Positions 43,645-53,349 of a stretch of 64,000 nucleotides of DNA are shown here, in pieces. The stretch is from contig DAOUPT010000008.1 in NCBI GenBank assembly GCA_030626025.1, positions 22,181-86,180 of the forward strand, written 5' to 3'. Position 1 is the first letter of the stretch, and each line of letters starts with the position of its first letter. Source of the DNA: Anderseniella sp. (GTDB lineage: Bacteria; Pseudomonadota; Alphaproteobacteria; Rhizobiales; Aestuariivirgaceae). The notes under the pieces are model-generated. The model made no database searches. It saw only the letters and a program-made list of their open reading frames with translations, and was not told the DNA's origin. The position numbers and the translations under genes were made by a program.

Positions 43645-44640
43645 ATGCGTTTTATTTTAGCAGTTTTAGCAATTCTGGCTTTCACCATAAGTCCGGCCAC
43701 TGCAAAACCAATCCTGACTGTATATACCTATGACAGCTTCACCGCCGATTGGGGCCCCGGCCCGGCAATCAAAAAATCATTCGAAGCAACCTGTGACTGT
43801 ACCCTGAAATGGGTGGCTATCGCCGATGGCGTTGCCCTGCTCAATCGGCTTAAACTGGAAGGTACTTCGACCAATGCCGACGTGGTTCTGGGTCTTGACA
43901 CCAATCTTGTTGTCGAAGCAAAGGCGACCGGATTATTTGAAGAGGCTGGCATCATAGCCCCAACCTCAAAAATCTCCGGCCACTGGAGCGACAAAACCTT
44001 CATTGCCTATGACTACGCCCCCTTTGCCGTCATCTGGGATCGCCAGAAAATGAAAAACCCGCCAACTAGCCTGAAAGAACTGGTTGAAGGCCCCGCTGAT
44101 CAAAAAATCATCCTGCAAGACCCGCGCACCTCGACACCCGGCCTCGGATTTCTGATCTGGATGAAAACCGTCTATGGCGATAAGGCAGGGCTTGCCTGGG
44201 AAAAACTGTCAAAACGCATATTGACGGTAACGCCGGGCTGGAGCGAAGCCTACGGCTTGTTCACCAAAGGCGAAGCGCCAATGGTGCTTAGCTATGTCAC
44301 CTCACCGGCCTATCACATGATCGTTGAAAAAACCGATCGCTATGCAGCAACCAAATTTTCAGAAGGCCATTATTTGCAGATCGAAGTTGCCGGATTGATC
44401 AAGAATTCCAAAAACAAAGAGCTGGCGCAAAAGTTTTTGAAATTCATGGTCTCATCGGGGTTTCAGGATCATATCCCGACCAAAAACTGGATGTTCCCGG
44501 TCGGCAAAACAACAAAGCCATTGCCCGATGAATTTAGCAAACTGATCAGCCCCGACAAGCTGCTTTTACGCAAAGCCCAAACTGTCGCCAAAAACCGCAA
44601 AGCCTGGATTGCTGAATGGCTGAAAGCAACGAGCAAGTAA
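43645..44640 (+). CDS. thiB: thiamine ABC importer, periplasmic binding protein
   Basis: A 331-residue substrate-binding protein with a clear signal peptide ([19 protein letters not shown]). The thiamine-binding family pattern is visible in [38 protein letters not shown] and [14 protein letters not shown]. It captures thiamine or TPP in the periplasm. Start ATG 43645 with AGGAG upstream, after the TPP riboswitch. thiP begins one base after its stop. Confidence 0.96.
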   Translation: MRFILAVLAILAFTISPATAKPILTVYTYDSFTADWGPGPAIKKSFEATCDCTLKWVAIADGVALLNRLKLEGTSTNADVVLGLDTNLVVEAKATGLFEEAGIIAPTSKISGHWSDKTFIAYDYAPFAVIWDRQKMKNPPTSLKELVEGPADQKIILQDPRTSTPGLGFLIWMKTVYGDKAGLAWEKLSKRILTVTPGWSEAYGLFTKGEAPMVLSYVTSPAYHMIVEKTDRYAATKFSEGHYLQIEVAGLIKNSKNKELAQKFLKFMVSSGFQDHIPTKNWMFPVGKTTKPLPDEFSKLISPDKLLLRKAQTVAKNRKAWIAEWLKATSK

Positions 44641-46233
44641 ATGCCTTATCAGCGCGCTGAAACGCCAACCCGAATTGCCGGTTTCAGCGCGCTTTTATTT
44701 ATCACCATTGTCACATTTGGTGCTTTTTTAGCGCTGGCCACAAGGGCCACCGAAGGCTTTGCGATCAGCGAAGTTTTATCGGACGCCTATCTCGGGCGAA
44801 TCATCCGGTTTACCCTCTGGCAAGCCACTCTCTCAACTTTGCTGTCCGTCGGTCTGGCCATTCCAACCGCCCGCGCCTTTGCCCGCCAGACTAAATTTAC
44901 CGGACGCGATAGTCTGCTAAAACTGTTTGCCCTGCCCCTTGCCCTGCCGGCACTGGTCGGTGTGCTCGCAATTTTGGGACTATGGGGTCGCGCCGGTTGG
45001 ATCAACCAACTTACCGGCGACCTGCTCTCGTTCTCAATTTTCGGTCTTTCCGGCATCCTCATTGCCCATATTTTCTTCAATCTGCCATTGGCAACCCGCC
45101 TATTTTTAACATCACTGGAACGAATACCGGTTGAAAATTGGCGTTTGGCCAGCCAACTGGACATGCCATCATCCAGCATTTTCAAATTCATCGAATGGCC
45201 GGTCATAAAAGCTGTTCTGCCCGGCATCCTCGCACTAGTTTTCATGCTGTGCCTGACCAGCTTTACCATTGTCCTCACCCTGGGTGGTGGCCCGGCTTCA
45301 ACCACCCTTGAAGTGGCCATTTATCAATCCTTGCGCTTTGATTTTGACCCCGGTCGCGCCGTTACGTTGGCGCTGGTACAATTGGCCATCACCGTTGTAT
45401 TGCTAGCCGTGTCATTTCGCTTCACCAAAACCCTGCCCAATATTGTCAGCCTCAAATCAACAATGCATCGCCCCGATGCTCACACCATTTCCGCCCGTAT
45501 TGTCGACGCCGGTTTTATTATCGCTGCCGGTTGTTTCGTTGCCCTGCCGCTAGCAGCATTGATCGCCGATGGCCTGTCATCAGACCTGCCAAAACTGCTG
45601 TCATCGCCAACAGTCTGGCGAGCCATCACCACCAGTTTTGTGCTGGCATTGGCCGCGGGAACCCTCAGTCTGACTTTATGCTGGACCATGCTCAAGGCGA
45701 TAAATAATCAAAACAGCCTTTTCGCAAAACTGGTCGGCTTTGCCTCAAGCACCATTTTGGTCATGCCTGCCATCGTGCTTGGTTCGGGCTGGTTCATTGT
45801 CCTGCATCGTTTTGGCAATGTCTTTTCCTTTGCCCCGCTGCTGGTGATCATCATCAACGCCCTGATGGCCCTGCCTTTCGTTCACCGCATTCTCGCCCCG
45901 GCACTGGCAGAATCAACCCGGCAACACAATCGCCTGATTGCCGGTCTTGGCATAACCGGCTGGAGCCGCTGGCGGCTGATTGACTTTCCTGTTTTGAAAA
46001 AACCACTGGCACTGGCCTTTGCCTTTGCCATGGCGCTATCACTGGGCGACCTCGGCGTTATTGCCCTGTTCGGGTCTGAACAGATCACCACCCTGCCGCT
46101 GTTGCTGTTTAAATCCCTCGGCAGTTACCGCACCCATGATGCCGACGGCCTTGCCCTCATTCTGGCATTTTCATGTTTGATCATTCTCTATGCTGCCGAA
46201 AAATTATCCCAAAGGAAAGCCCGACAATGCTGA
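44641..46233 (+). CDS. thiP: thiamine ABC importer permease
   Basis: A 530-residue inner-membrane protein with about twelve helices, made of two BPD_transp_1 halves as usual for ThiP. The coupling loops are ASQLDMPSSSIFKFIEWP and the second near RHNRLIAGLGITGWSRW. The start ATG directly abuts the thiB stop, and the gene overlaps thiQ by seven bases. Confidence 0.95.
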   Translation: MPYQRAETPTRIAGFSALLFITIVTFGAFLALATRATEGFAISEVLSDAYLGRIIRFTLWQATLSTLLSVGLAIPTARAFARQTKFTGRDSLLKLFALPLALPALVGVLAILGLWGRAGWINQLTGDLLSFSIFGLSGILIAHIFFNLPLATRLFLTSLERIPVENWRLASQLDMPSSSIFKFIEWPVIKAVLPGILALVFMLCLTSFTIVLTLGGGPASTTLEVAIYQSLRFDFDPGRAVTLALVQLAITVVLLAVSFRFTKTLPNIVSLKSTMHRPDAHTISARIVDAGFIIAAGCFVALPLAALIADGLSSDLPKLLSSPTVWRAITTSFVLALAAGTLSLTLCWTMLKAINNQNSLFAKLVGFASSTILVMPAIVLGSGWFIVLHRFGNVFSFAPLLVIIINALMALPFVHRILAPALAESTRQHNRLIAGLGITGWSRWRLIDFPVLKKPLALAFAFAMALSLGDLGVIALFGSEQITTLPLLLFKSLGSYRTHDADGLALILAFSCLIILYAAEKLSQRKARQC

Positions 46234-46919
46234 CCCTCAAAGATCTCAAATATTCCTACGAAGGAACCTCATTTGATTTTTCCATGAAAATTGACCAAGG
46301 CAGCTTCGTTGCCATCATCGGCCCCAGCGGCAGCGGCAAATCAACCCTGCTCGATCTAATTGCCGGATTTATCACCCCCACTTCGGGCGAAATAACCTTC
46401 GACAATAAGCCATTGCTAACACTACGCGCCGCCGAGCGGCCCGTCTCGATGGTATTTCAGGAAAACAATCTGTTCACCCATCTTGATGTGCAAACCAATA
46501 TCGCACTGGGTATCTCGCCAACCCTGAAACTATCGCAAGACGACCACAACACTGTCACTGCAGCATTACAACGCGTCGGTCTGAAAGGTTTTGAAAAACG
46601 CCTGCCCGGCGAACTCTCCGGCGGTGAACGCCAAAGAGTGGCACTGGCCCGGGCACTGGTGCGCCAAAGGCCGCTACTGTTGCTCGATGAACCGTTCGCT
46701 GCTCTAGGTCCGGCCTTGCGTTCCCAAATGCTGACATTGGTAAAAGAGTTGCACGAGGAAAAAAACCTCACCACCCTGCTGGTGTCACATCAGCCCGAAG
46801 ATGCCCGATCAACGGCGACCCACACGGCATTCCTCAACAATGGCCGCATTGAGGTTTTCGAGGAGACTGAAAAGTTCTTTGCCATCAAGGACAACAAAGA
46901 ACTAACCGCCTACCTCTAA
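46227..46919 (+). CDS. thiQ: thiamine ABC importer ATPase
   Basis: A 230-residue ABC ATPase with Walker A GPSGSGKST, Q loop MVFQENNLFTHL (the ThiQ/FutC-type HL sequence), signature LSGGERQR and Walker B LLLDEPFAALGPALR. Start at ATG 46227 inside the 3' end of thiP; an upstream frame to 46173 overlaps thiP and lacks the fold start. It powers thiamine uptake with ThiB and ThiP. Confidence 0.95.
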   Translation: MLTLKDLKYSYEGTSFDFSMKIDQGSFVAIIGPSGSGKSTLLDLIAGFITPTSGEITFDNKPLLTLRAAERPVSMVFQENNLFTHLDVQTNIALGISPTLKLSQDDHNTVTAALQRVGLKGFEKRLPGELSGGERQRVALARALVRQRPLLLLDEPFAALGPALRSQMLTLVKELHEEKNLTTLLVSHQPEDARSTATHTAFLNNGRIEVFEETEKFFAIKDNKELTAYL

Positions 46920-46937
46920 TTATCTACCCCCAATGAC

Positions 46938-47600
46938 CTACCAGGGTAGTTGATAACCTTCTGCATGCCAGAACGTACCGGTGGTTTCCATACCAAGCGC
47001 ATCCATTCGCTCAATCAGGCCGCTGGCTGCAGTTTGTGCATCGGTCATGCCATTGCCACCGGTCAAATTGGTTTTCACATATCCCGGATGCAACAAACCA
47101 ACAGCAATATTGCGTTCCTTGAAATCATGGGAAAGATTGACCCCAACCATATTGGCCGCTGCCTTTGACATCCGATAACCGTAATTACCACCTGACCCAT
47201 TGTCTTCCATCGACCCGACCCGGCTGGTCACAATACCCACCTTGCCACCATCGACCAATTGCTCAGACAAGGCCCGCGTAACCCGTAGTGGCCCCAGCGT
47301 ATTAACTTCGTACTGCAAGCGCATCCGGTCAAAATCAAGATCATCAAAGGTTTCACGGGTTAAAATACCGGCATTGTTGATCAGCATATCAATCTTGCGA
47401 TCACCAACCGCTGTCACCAGATTTGCCACGCTGGCATCATCGGTCACATCAACATTCTCAATAATCTCAACCCCGGCTCCGCGCAGTTCATCACTGGCCT
47501 TTCGACAAACCGCAATTACCTCGTCACCGCGCGATTTATATTGTTTTGCAAGTTCCAGACCAATGCCCTGATTGGTTCCTGTAATCAAAATCTGCGCCAT
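46938..47600 (-). CDS. short-chain dehydrogenase/reductase
   Basis: A 220-residue classical SDR: ILITGTNQGIGLELAKQY (TGxxxGIG), NNAG, and the active-site YGYRMSKAAANMVG (YxxxK). AGGA lies upstream of the ATG at 47600. Relatives of similar length reduce small carbonyl compounds with NADPH. No substrate can be read from the sequence. It is convergent with thiQ, with 18 bases between stops. Confidence 0.88.
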   Translation of the reverse strand: MAQILITGTNQGIGLELAKQYKSRGDEVIAVCRKASDELRGAGVEIIENVDVTDDASVANLVTAVGDRKIDMLINNAGILTRETFDDLDFDRMRLQYEVNTLGPLRVTRALSEQLVDGGKVGIVTSRVGSMEDNGSGGNYGYRMSKAAANMVGVNLSHDFKERNIAVGLLHPGYVKTNLTGGNGMTDAQTAASGLIERMDALGMETTGTFWHAEGYQLPW

Positions 47601-47667
47601 GTCATTTTTCCTGAATGTTTTATGATCTGTCTTAAGTCGTTATTTCTGTCAATGACTTCAAGGGCTG

Positions 47668-48564
47668 CTACTGCAACGAAAACAGAAATTCCGCGATAGC
47701 CTTGGTATCAGCTTCCGGCAACTTAGATAAATTGGTCTGAACATCCCCCATACCACCGCTGGACATATCCTCATATCCCATGATTTCCCCAAACCGCAGG
47801 GCCGAGTTGAGATCTGCAACATCGGTAAAACGCTTGCGTTTTTTCAAACCACGCAAAGACGGCACCTTGCCTTTGCCTTCAGGGTGGGGACCACCGGCCA
47901 GATGGCGGGAAAAATCCAGTCCCATAACAATATTGCGCGGTGTATGGCACTCGTTGCAATGTCCGGCCCCCGACACCAGATAAGCACCACGGTTCCAGCT
48001 TTTAGGTTTTGACCTGTCAAATTTAAACACTCGGGTATCAAGACTAAACCTTTTCCAAAGCCCCATCCCCCGCCGCAGCATTGGCGCTGCAAAAATGCTG
48101 GTGGTTTTGTTTGACGAAGTCTCAACTGCTTTCAGGCTCATGAGATAAGCTTTCAGATCAAGCACATCTGAGGTCTTCATATGAGCATATGAAGTGTAGG
48201 GGAAAGCTGGAAAATAATGTCGCCCGTCAGGACTAATCCCCCTCTGCATCGCATTGACAAATTGCAGATCGCTCCAGCCGCCAATACCGGTTGCTTTGTC
48301 CGAAGTAATATTGGGTGGATAAAAAACCCCAACAGGCGTTTTCAATTGCGATCCGCCAGAGGGCAGCAACGCATCGGCTCCCTTGATCGGTTTGTGACAG
48401 GAAATACAACCGCCCGCGTCATACATGACCTTACCATTTGCAAGGTCAACATTATGTTGGGGCAACACGTTGGCCTCAAGGGGCCTCGGACGTGAGAGAA
48501 ACAAGCCAACTGCGGTCCCGACCACAACGAGACCTGCAAACAGGACCACAGTCTTTCTTTTCAT
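47668..48564 (-). CDS. diheme c-type cytochrome
   Basis: A 298-residue exported cytochrome with two haem sites: CISCHKPI (about residues 53-57) and CNECHTPR (about 201-205). The N-terminal KTVVLFAGLVVVGTAVGLF helix is a signal sequence or anchor. The layout resembles the cytochrome subunits of alcohol, aldehyde or gluconate dehydrogenases, so it may take electrons from a periplasmic dehydrogenase. The cytochrome c' gene is located just upstream, 12 bases away. Confidence 0.9.
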   Translation of the reverse strand: MKRKTVVLFAGLVVVGTAVGLFLSRPRPLEANVLPQHNVDLANGKVMYDAGGCISCHKPIKGADALLPSGGSQLKTPVGVFYPPNITSDKATGIGGWSDLQFVNAMQRGISPDGRHYFPAFPYTSYAHMKTSDVLDLKAYLMSLKAVETSSNKTTSIFAAPMLRRGMGLWKRFSLDTRVFKFDRSKPKSWNRGAYLVSGAGHCNECHTPRNIVMGLDFSRHLAGGPHPEGKGKVPSLRGLKKRKRFTDVADLNSALRFGEIMGYEDMSSGGMGDVQTNLSKLPEADTKAIAEFLFSLQ

Positions 48565-48576
48565 TGAAAAATCAAT

Positions 48577-49044
48577 CTACTTCTTGGGTGCCCGGAATTT
48601 TTCATGGCAACCTTTACAGCCACCACCCAATTGACCAAGCGCAGGCATCAAGTCAGCCATTTTCGCAACACCAGCCATATTATCTGCCGCCGCTATTGCT
48701 GTTTTCAACGCGGCTGCAAATCCCTCTTCATCCAGCCAGATTTCCGGTTTGGCACGGTTCTCTATACCAGAGTCTTCGCCGGTCCCTTCGGGAAACAATG
48801 GTCCGGCTTTTTCCAGATTGGTTTTGATCGTCAAAGCGGCACTTTTGATAACCGCTGCATCAAACGCCCGTTTGCCTTTAGCGGTTTCAACGATAATCTT
48901 GATACCACCGCCCACAGCCTTCATGGCCTCTTGACGTTCCTTGATTTTTCCAAGGTGGCCATCGGCCTGAACGACACCGGCAGTGGCAATCATTGCCGCG
49001 CCAAATAGTATGAGTGCTTTAGTGGTTTTCGTAATTTTTCGCAT
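48577..49044 (-). CDS. cytochrome c' (cytochrome c-556 type)
   Basis: A 155-residue periplasmic four-helix-bundle cytochrome with signal peptide (ALILFGAAMIATAGVVQA) and the C-terminal haem site GCKGCHEKF, as in the c'/c-556 family. The start ATG 49044 has AAGGAAAG upstream; a longer frame to 49125 is not credible. Such proteins bind NO/CO or transfer electrons. It is 12 bases upstream of the diheme cytochrome gene, and 70 bases after the acyl-CoA synthetase gene. Confidence 0.93.
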   Translation of the reverse strand: MRKITKTTKALILFGAAMIATAGVVQADGHLGKIKERQEAMKAVGGGIKIIVETAKGKRAFDAAVIKSAALTIKTNLEKAGPLFPEGTGEDSGIENRAKPEIWLDEEGFAAALKTAIAAADNMAGVAKMADLMPALGQLGGGCKGCHEKFRAPKK

Positions 49045-49114
49045 TTTTCTTTCCTTACACCGGTCTGTCGTCCGGCAAATTGCAAAACCCCTTTTGCCGG
49101 TCCAATGTGAACGT

Positions 49115-50728
49115 TCAGAACTCATTGCGCAAGAGCCGCCGAATAATTTTTCCGGTCGTCGTCATCGGCAACGTATCTCTGAAAACAATCTCACGGGGAT
49201 ATTCATGGGCGGCCAACCGCGTCCTGACGTGAGCACTTATGTCTTTTGCCAACGCGTCATTTTCGCAAAATCCGTCTGCAAGAACAATAAAGGCCACTAC
49301 AATCTCGGTGCGCAGATCATCAGGCTTGCCAACCACGGCCGCCAGCTTGACCGCTTCATGGCCAAGCAGACAGTCTTCGATTTCACCGGGTCCAATCCGG
49401 TAACCCGATGAGGTAATAATATCATCATCACGCCCGACAAAATGAAAATAGCCTTCATCATCTACAAAGCCCTGATCGCCGGTTACCAGCCAGTCGCCGA
49501 CATATTTTTCCACTGTCGCCTGGGGGTTGTCCCAATATTCCAGAAACATCACCGGGTGAGGCCGTTTAACGGCAATATCTCCGGTTTCACCGCACTCAAC
49601 TTCAACCCCGTTCTGGTCAATAATCGCCACTTGCGATCCCGGTACCGGCTTGCCAATTGCACCGTTCTTCAACACCCCCAACTGACCACAGGATTCCAGC
49701 ACCAGATTGCACTCCGTCTGGCCATAAACCTCATTGATATGTAGTCCCAACTCTTGTTTGGCCCAACTCTGCAACTGTCGTCCAACCGCTTCACCACCAG
49801 AAAAAACAGTCCGCAATGACAGTCTGTCTCCATACTGACCCGCCGGTGACGCCCGCATCATTTTCAGCGCCGTTGGTGGAATAAACACATTACGAATTGG
49901 CAGTTCGGCCAGTAATTCCCAGGCCTGCTCAGCAGTAAATTTTTCAAACTTGTGCGCCACCACCGGCACACCAAAATACAGCGACGGCAGCAGCACATTC
50001 AACAAGCCACCGGCCCAGGCCCAATCAGCCGGGGTCCACATCATATCACCCTCTTGCGGGAAAAACTCATGGGCAAACTGCACACCGGGCAAATGGCCAA
50101 GTAAAACACGGTGCCCGTGTAGCGCACCTTTAGGAGGCCCTGTTGTGCCAGAAGTGTAGATCATCAGGGCCGGGTCATCCAGACCGGTGTCAACACTAAC
50201 AAAGCTGTCATCATACGCTTTCAGCTCCTTGTGGAGATCAAGCGCACCCTCGCCGCCATCAACACTGATCACCGTTTTAAGCTCCGGCAGTTCATGGCGT
50301 ATTGATGATATCTTTTCAAGCGATGCCGATGACAACACCACCCCACATGCGCCACTGTTGTTCAAACGATACTGCAATCCCTCTGCCCCAAACAACATCG
50401 CCATCGGCACCGCAATGGCGCCAAGCTTATAGATGGCAATATGAGTCGCCGCTGTTTCGGGAATTTGCGGCAACACCACCGCCACCCGGTCACCACGCCC
50501 GACACCACAGCCCGTCAGAAAATTGGCCATTCTGTTGGCCAACTGATCAAGTTCGGCAAAAGAAACCCGTTTTGTATCACCATTACCATGCTTAAACAGG
50601 ATCGCCGTATCATCAGGTTTTTCCAGCGCCCACTTCGAAGAAATCGCCTCACCGATGTTAAATCGGTCCGGCAATTTCCATCTAAACTGTTGATAAAGGC
50701 TCTGATAATCGGCGCTGGCTGGTAACAT
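49115..50728 (-). CDS. AMP-forming acyl-CoA synthetase
   Basis: A 537-residue ANL-superfamily ligase from the ATG at 50728 with AAGGT upstream. Visible motifs are MIYTSGTTGPPKGALHGH (P-loop-like), VYGQTECN (adenylate), GDWLVTGDQGF and the C-terminal TTTGKIIRR with catalytic Lys. The sequence resembles medium-chain/benzoate-type ligases such as the ACSM group. It converts a carboxylic acid and CoA to acyl-CoA. The substrate is not determinable. It is the first gene of a minus-strand run with the cytochromes. Confidence 0.92.
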   Translation of the reverse strand: MLPASADYQSLYQQFRWKLPDRFNIGEAISSKWALEKPDDTAILFKHGNGDTKRVSFAELDQLANRMANFLTGCGVGRGDRVAVVLPQIPETAATHIAIYKLGAIAVPMAMLFGAEGLQYRLNNSGACGVVLSSASLEKISSIRHELPELKTVISVDGGEGALDLHKELKAYDDSFVSVDTGLDDPALMIYTSGTTGPPKGALHGHRVLLGHLPGVQFAHEFFPQEGDMMWTPADWAWAGGLLNVLLPSLYFGVPVVAHKFEKFTAEQAWELLAELPIRNVFIPPTALKMMRASPAGQYGDRLSLRTVFSGGEAVGRQLQSWAKQELGLHINEVYGQTECNLVLESCGQLGVLKNGAIGKPVPGSQVAIIDQNGVEVECGETGDIAVKRPHPVMFLEYWDNPQATVEKYVGDWLVTGDQGFVDDEGYFHFVGRDDDIITSSGYRIGPGEIEDCLLGHEAVKLAAVVGKPDDLRTEIVVAFIVLADGFCENDALAKDISAHVRTRLAAHEYPREIVFRDTLPMTTTGKIIRRLLRNEF

Positions 50729-50850
50729 AGTTTTTACCTTAAACTCATGAACATGGCCTGAACACCGCTTTTTGGCTTTGTTCAGACCGTTTGTTTTAGT
50801 GTTTCTTAGCTTGTTTGACTCATACTGAACCAAAGCTGAGGAGAATGATT

Positions 50851-51009
50851 ATGTATAGCGTACCACAGCATCAACGTGACACCGGTCGTCGGCAATACGA
50901 TATTCCAACGATGCGTTCACCAAAAGTGCTTTCACCAGAATTGGATGAAGTCCTTCATATGCTCAAGGCATTTGAATCAGACAACTCCAACGATGAAACC
51001 AAAAATTAG
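50851..51009 (+). CDS. small unknown protein
   Basis: A 52-residue protein starting at the ATG at 50851, seven bases behind GGAG; the ATG at 50845 lies too close to that site. It is soluble and contains YDIPTMRSPKVLSPELDEVL and a helical, acidic C-terminal end (LHMLKAFESDNSNDETKN). No known domain. It is 57 bases upstream of the cupin gene on the same strand. Confidence 0.55.
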   Translation: MYSVPQHQRDTGRRQYDIPTMRSPKVLSPELDEVLHMLKAFESDNSNDETKN

Positions 51010-51066
51010 ATTTAGAGCCTGACTGGAAACGCCAGAATTTTCAGCACGAGCAAAAGGGAACAGGCG

Positions 51067-51420
51067 ATGAGCGGTATCGTGCCACGCGTTGGCAATTCAG
51101 CATTCAACAGTGCAATCAGCGATGGATTGTCCAATAATGACAATTCCAAATCCGGTTTTAAGGATATTCTAGCCGGTGGTGACACTTATCAGGTTTCCCG
51201 GTTTAATATCCCGGCCCGTTGTAGTCTTCCCTTGCAAACCGATCAGCAGACATCAAAGCACCTGACAGTTCTGTCCGGCATCATTCACATAACCTTGGCT
51301 GACGATATCATGGTTCTGGTTGCCGATGAGAGTATTTACATTCCCCAGGGTGTGTTGCACGGCCTGGAAAATCGCGCCGACAATCCTGCCCTGATCATCA
51401 GCGTCGATTATAACGCTTGA
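51067..51420 (+). CDS. single-domain cupin protein
   Basis: A 117-residue protein with a beta-barrel pattern: HLTVLSGIIHITLADD then DESIYIPQGVLHGLENRADNP. The second cupin motif (PxGxxH) is intact in PQGVLHG, while the first lacks the usual HxH (it reads TDQQTSKHLTV), so metal binding may be partial. It may sense or bind a sugar or act as a regulator. Its 3' end overlaps the convergent sigma54-activator gene by 13 bases. Confidence 0.75.
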   Translation: MSGIVPRVGNSAFNSAISDGLSNNDNSKSGFKDILAGGDTYQVSRFNIPARCSLPLQTDQQTSKHLTVLSGIIHITLADDIMVLVADESIYIPQGVLHGLENRADNPALIISVDYNA

Positions 51421-52421
51421 TTAGCCGTGTTCCAGCTTTCGCGTTTACGGTAAATCGTTGAGGGGCTGACCCCCAGTTTTTCTGCCGCCTTTGGCACCGA
51501 GCCATCACAACTAATAATAGCCGCTTCGATTGCATCGCGTTCAATCTGCCATAATTGCCGGGATTGAAACCGGTCAGTGTTCGATACTTGAGAGGGCGCA
51601 GCGGTAAATGTGCTGACATCTAACCCGGGTACATGGTCCACTTCACTCAACAGATCACTCAACATGGAGCGCTCAATAACCGGACCCTTGTTCATAACGA
51701 CTGCCAAACGCACGATATTTTGCACTTCGCGTATATTGCCCGGCCAGTCATGGCTTTCCATCGCAAACATAGCGTCATCAGAAAAACCGCTAAAGTTTTT
51801 ACCTTCTTCACGGTTGAACTCCGCCAGAAAGTGATTGGTGATCAAATCAATATCAGCACCACGAGCCCTGAGCGGCGGCAGCTTCAACGGCAAGACAAAC
51901 AAACGATAAAACAAATCTTCGCGCAGCCGCCCCTGACTCACTTCAAGCCGCGGGTCTTTATTGCTTGCGCAAATAATCCGAACATCAACTTTTTGCGGAC
52001 GGCCCGCACCAACCGGTTGAATAAATCCGGTTTGCAGAAATCGCAAAAGCTTGCTTTGCAGATCAAGCGGTAATTCGCAAATCTCATCAAGAAACAAGGT
52101 GCCGCCGTCTGCCACTTTTGCAGCACCCTCACGATTGGCAATCGCCCCGGTAAATGAACCTTTCAAATGCCCGAACATTTCAGATTCCATCAACTCATGG
52201 GGAATGGCACCACAATTAACCGCAACAAACGGACCCGATGCCCTCTTGCCACCCTTGTGAATAGCCTCAGCACAAAGTTCTTTGCCTGTACCGGTTTCAC
52301 CTTGAACAAAAACTGGTGCGCAAGAACTCGCAACATTGTCGATCTGTTCATAAAGCGCCCGCATGGCCAGCGAGGCGCCAACAAAGCCATATCTGTTTAT
52401 GCTGGAAATAGCGGAGCTCAA
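51408..52421 (-). CDS. sigma54-dependent transcriptional activator without receiver
   Basis: A 337-residue AAA+ activator. It has Walker A GETGTGKE, GSFTGA in place of GAFTGA (sigma54 contact loop), Walker B FLDEICELP, and a C-terminal Fis-type helix-turn-helix (CDGSVPKAAEKLGVSPSTIY). The N-terminal receiver found in NtrC-type proteins is missing; the gene starts with only about 20 residues before the AAA+ fold. The start is TTG, overlapping the stop of the upstream REC-HPt gene (TTGA), with GGAG before it. The two proteins therefore seem to be a split regulator: signalling parts in one chain, ATPase and DNA-binding in the other. Confidence 0.88.
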   Translation of the reverse strand: MSSAISSINRYGFVGASLAMRALYEQIDNVASSCAPVFVQGETGTGKELCAEAIHKGGKRASGPFVAVNCGAIPHELMESEMFGHLKGSFTGAIANREGAAKVADGGTLFLDEICELPLDLQSKLLRFLQTGFIQPVGAGRPQKVDVRIICASNKDPRLEVSQGRLREDLFYRLFVLPLKLPPLRARGADIDLITNHFLAEFNREEGKNFSGFSDDAMFAMESHDWPGNIREVQNIVRLAVVMNKGPVIERSMLSDLLSEVDHVPGLDVSTFTAAPSQVSNTDRFQSRQLWQIERDAIEAAIISCDGSVPKAAEKLGVSPSTIYRKRESWNTANQAL

Positions 52422-53272
52422 ATCTCATTCTCCGGCAATGCTCCAGCTTTCTCCAGCAGTATTTTGGCGGTTCGGTCAGCACATTTGCAAACCTCATACG
52501 CCTGTTTTTGCAAATCAAAAACAGCATCATTTTTCAGGTCCGCCCGTAATTTCGCCACCAGTTTATACAGGCAAGTCGCCGCAAAAGTAGCCGAAAGCCC
52601 ACACAATTTATGCAAGGCACAATCAACGCCATCCATATTGACCCGCTGCTGATTTACCATCAACTCGCTAGAATTATTTCTGATTTCCATACTGGCCGTT
52701 TGCAGCAACATAACTTTGTCGGCATAACAAACGTTCGACAAAATTCTGGCCAGCTTTTCCTCATCAACAATCAAGTGTTCTTCAGCAGCATCACCACTTA
52801 AATTGTTTTCATTCAATGACTTAAGGTTCAAAACCTGACTGATTGTTGCATGAAGCTGCTGCTTGTCAGCCGGTTTTGCCAGAGCAATGTCAAAATGTTT
52901 CTGCCAAAATGCACTCTTTTTTGTGTCCGCAAGAAACGCCGACAAAGCCACGATCGGCGTTTTTGCCGCCGTACCACCCATGGTGCGAATTTCCTGTGCA
53001 GCAGCAACACCATCCATCACCGGCATCTCAATATCCATCAGCACCAGATCGTAATCGCTGTTTTTGATGAAAGCCAGCGCTTCCTCGCCATGCTCGGCTG
53101 CATCCACATCACAACCAATGCGATTTAACAAAGCACCGGTTAAAACCCGCGCTGCCGGAGAATCTTCTGCCAACAAAACACTGGGCCGCGAACCATCACG
53201 ACATTTCAAAGGATCAAGCTTGACACTCGCCTGCCCACTATACGTTGACACACCAAAACTCATACAAAACAT
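52418..53272 (-). CDS. receiver-HPt protein
   Basis: A 284-residue soluble protein: a receiver with LLAEDSPAAR, LVLMDIEMPVMDG (D80) and ALAKPADK, then from about 165 a histidine phosphotransfer-type helical domain with ALHKLCGLSATF, where the His precedes LCG as in the HPt motif. It lacks any output domain. It is translationally coupled to the sigma54-activator gene by the TTGA overlap, so it probably controls that activator's phosphorylation-like state through direct contact. The start (ATG 53272) has only a weak ribosome site; a second ATG at 53263 is possible. Confidence 0.83.
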   Translation of the reverse strand: MFCMSFGVSTYSGQASVKLDPLKCRDGSRPSVLLAEDSPAARVLTGALLNRIGCDVDAAEHGEEALAFIKNSDYDLVLMDIEMPVMDGVAAAQEIRTMGGTAAKTPIVALSAFLADTKKSAFWQKHFDIALAKPADKQQLHATISQVLNLKSLNENNLSGDAAEEHLIVDEEKLARILSNVCYADKVMLLQTASMEIRNNSSELMVNQQRVNMDGVDCALHKLCGLSATFAATCLYKLVAKLRADLKNDAVFDLQKQAYEVCKCADRTAKILLEKAGALPENEI

Positions 53273-53349
53273 CCAACTAACAAACTTACTATCGGCACTA
53301 TAACCAACAGGAGTGAAGAAGACGTTTATAAATTAGCTAATGGGGGCAG

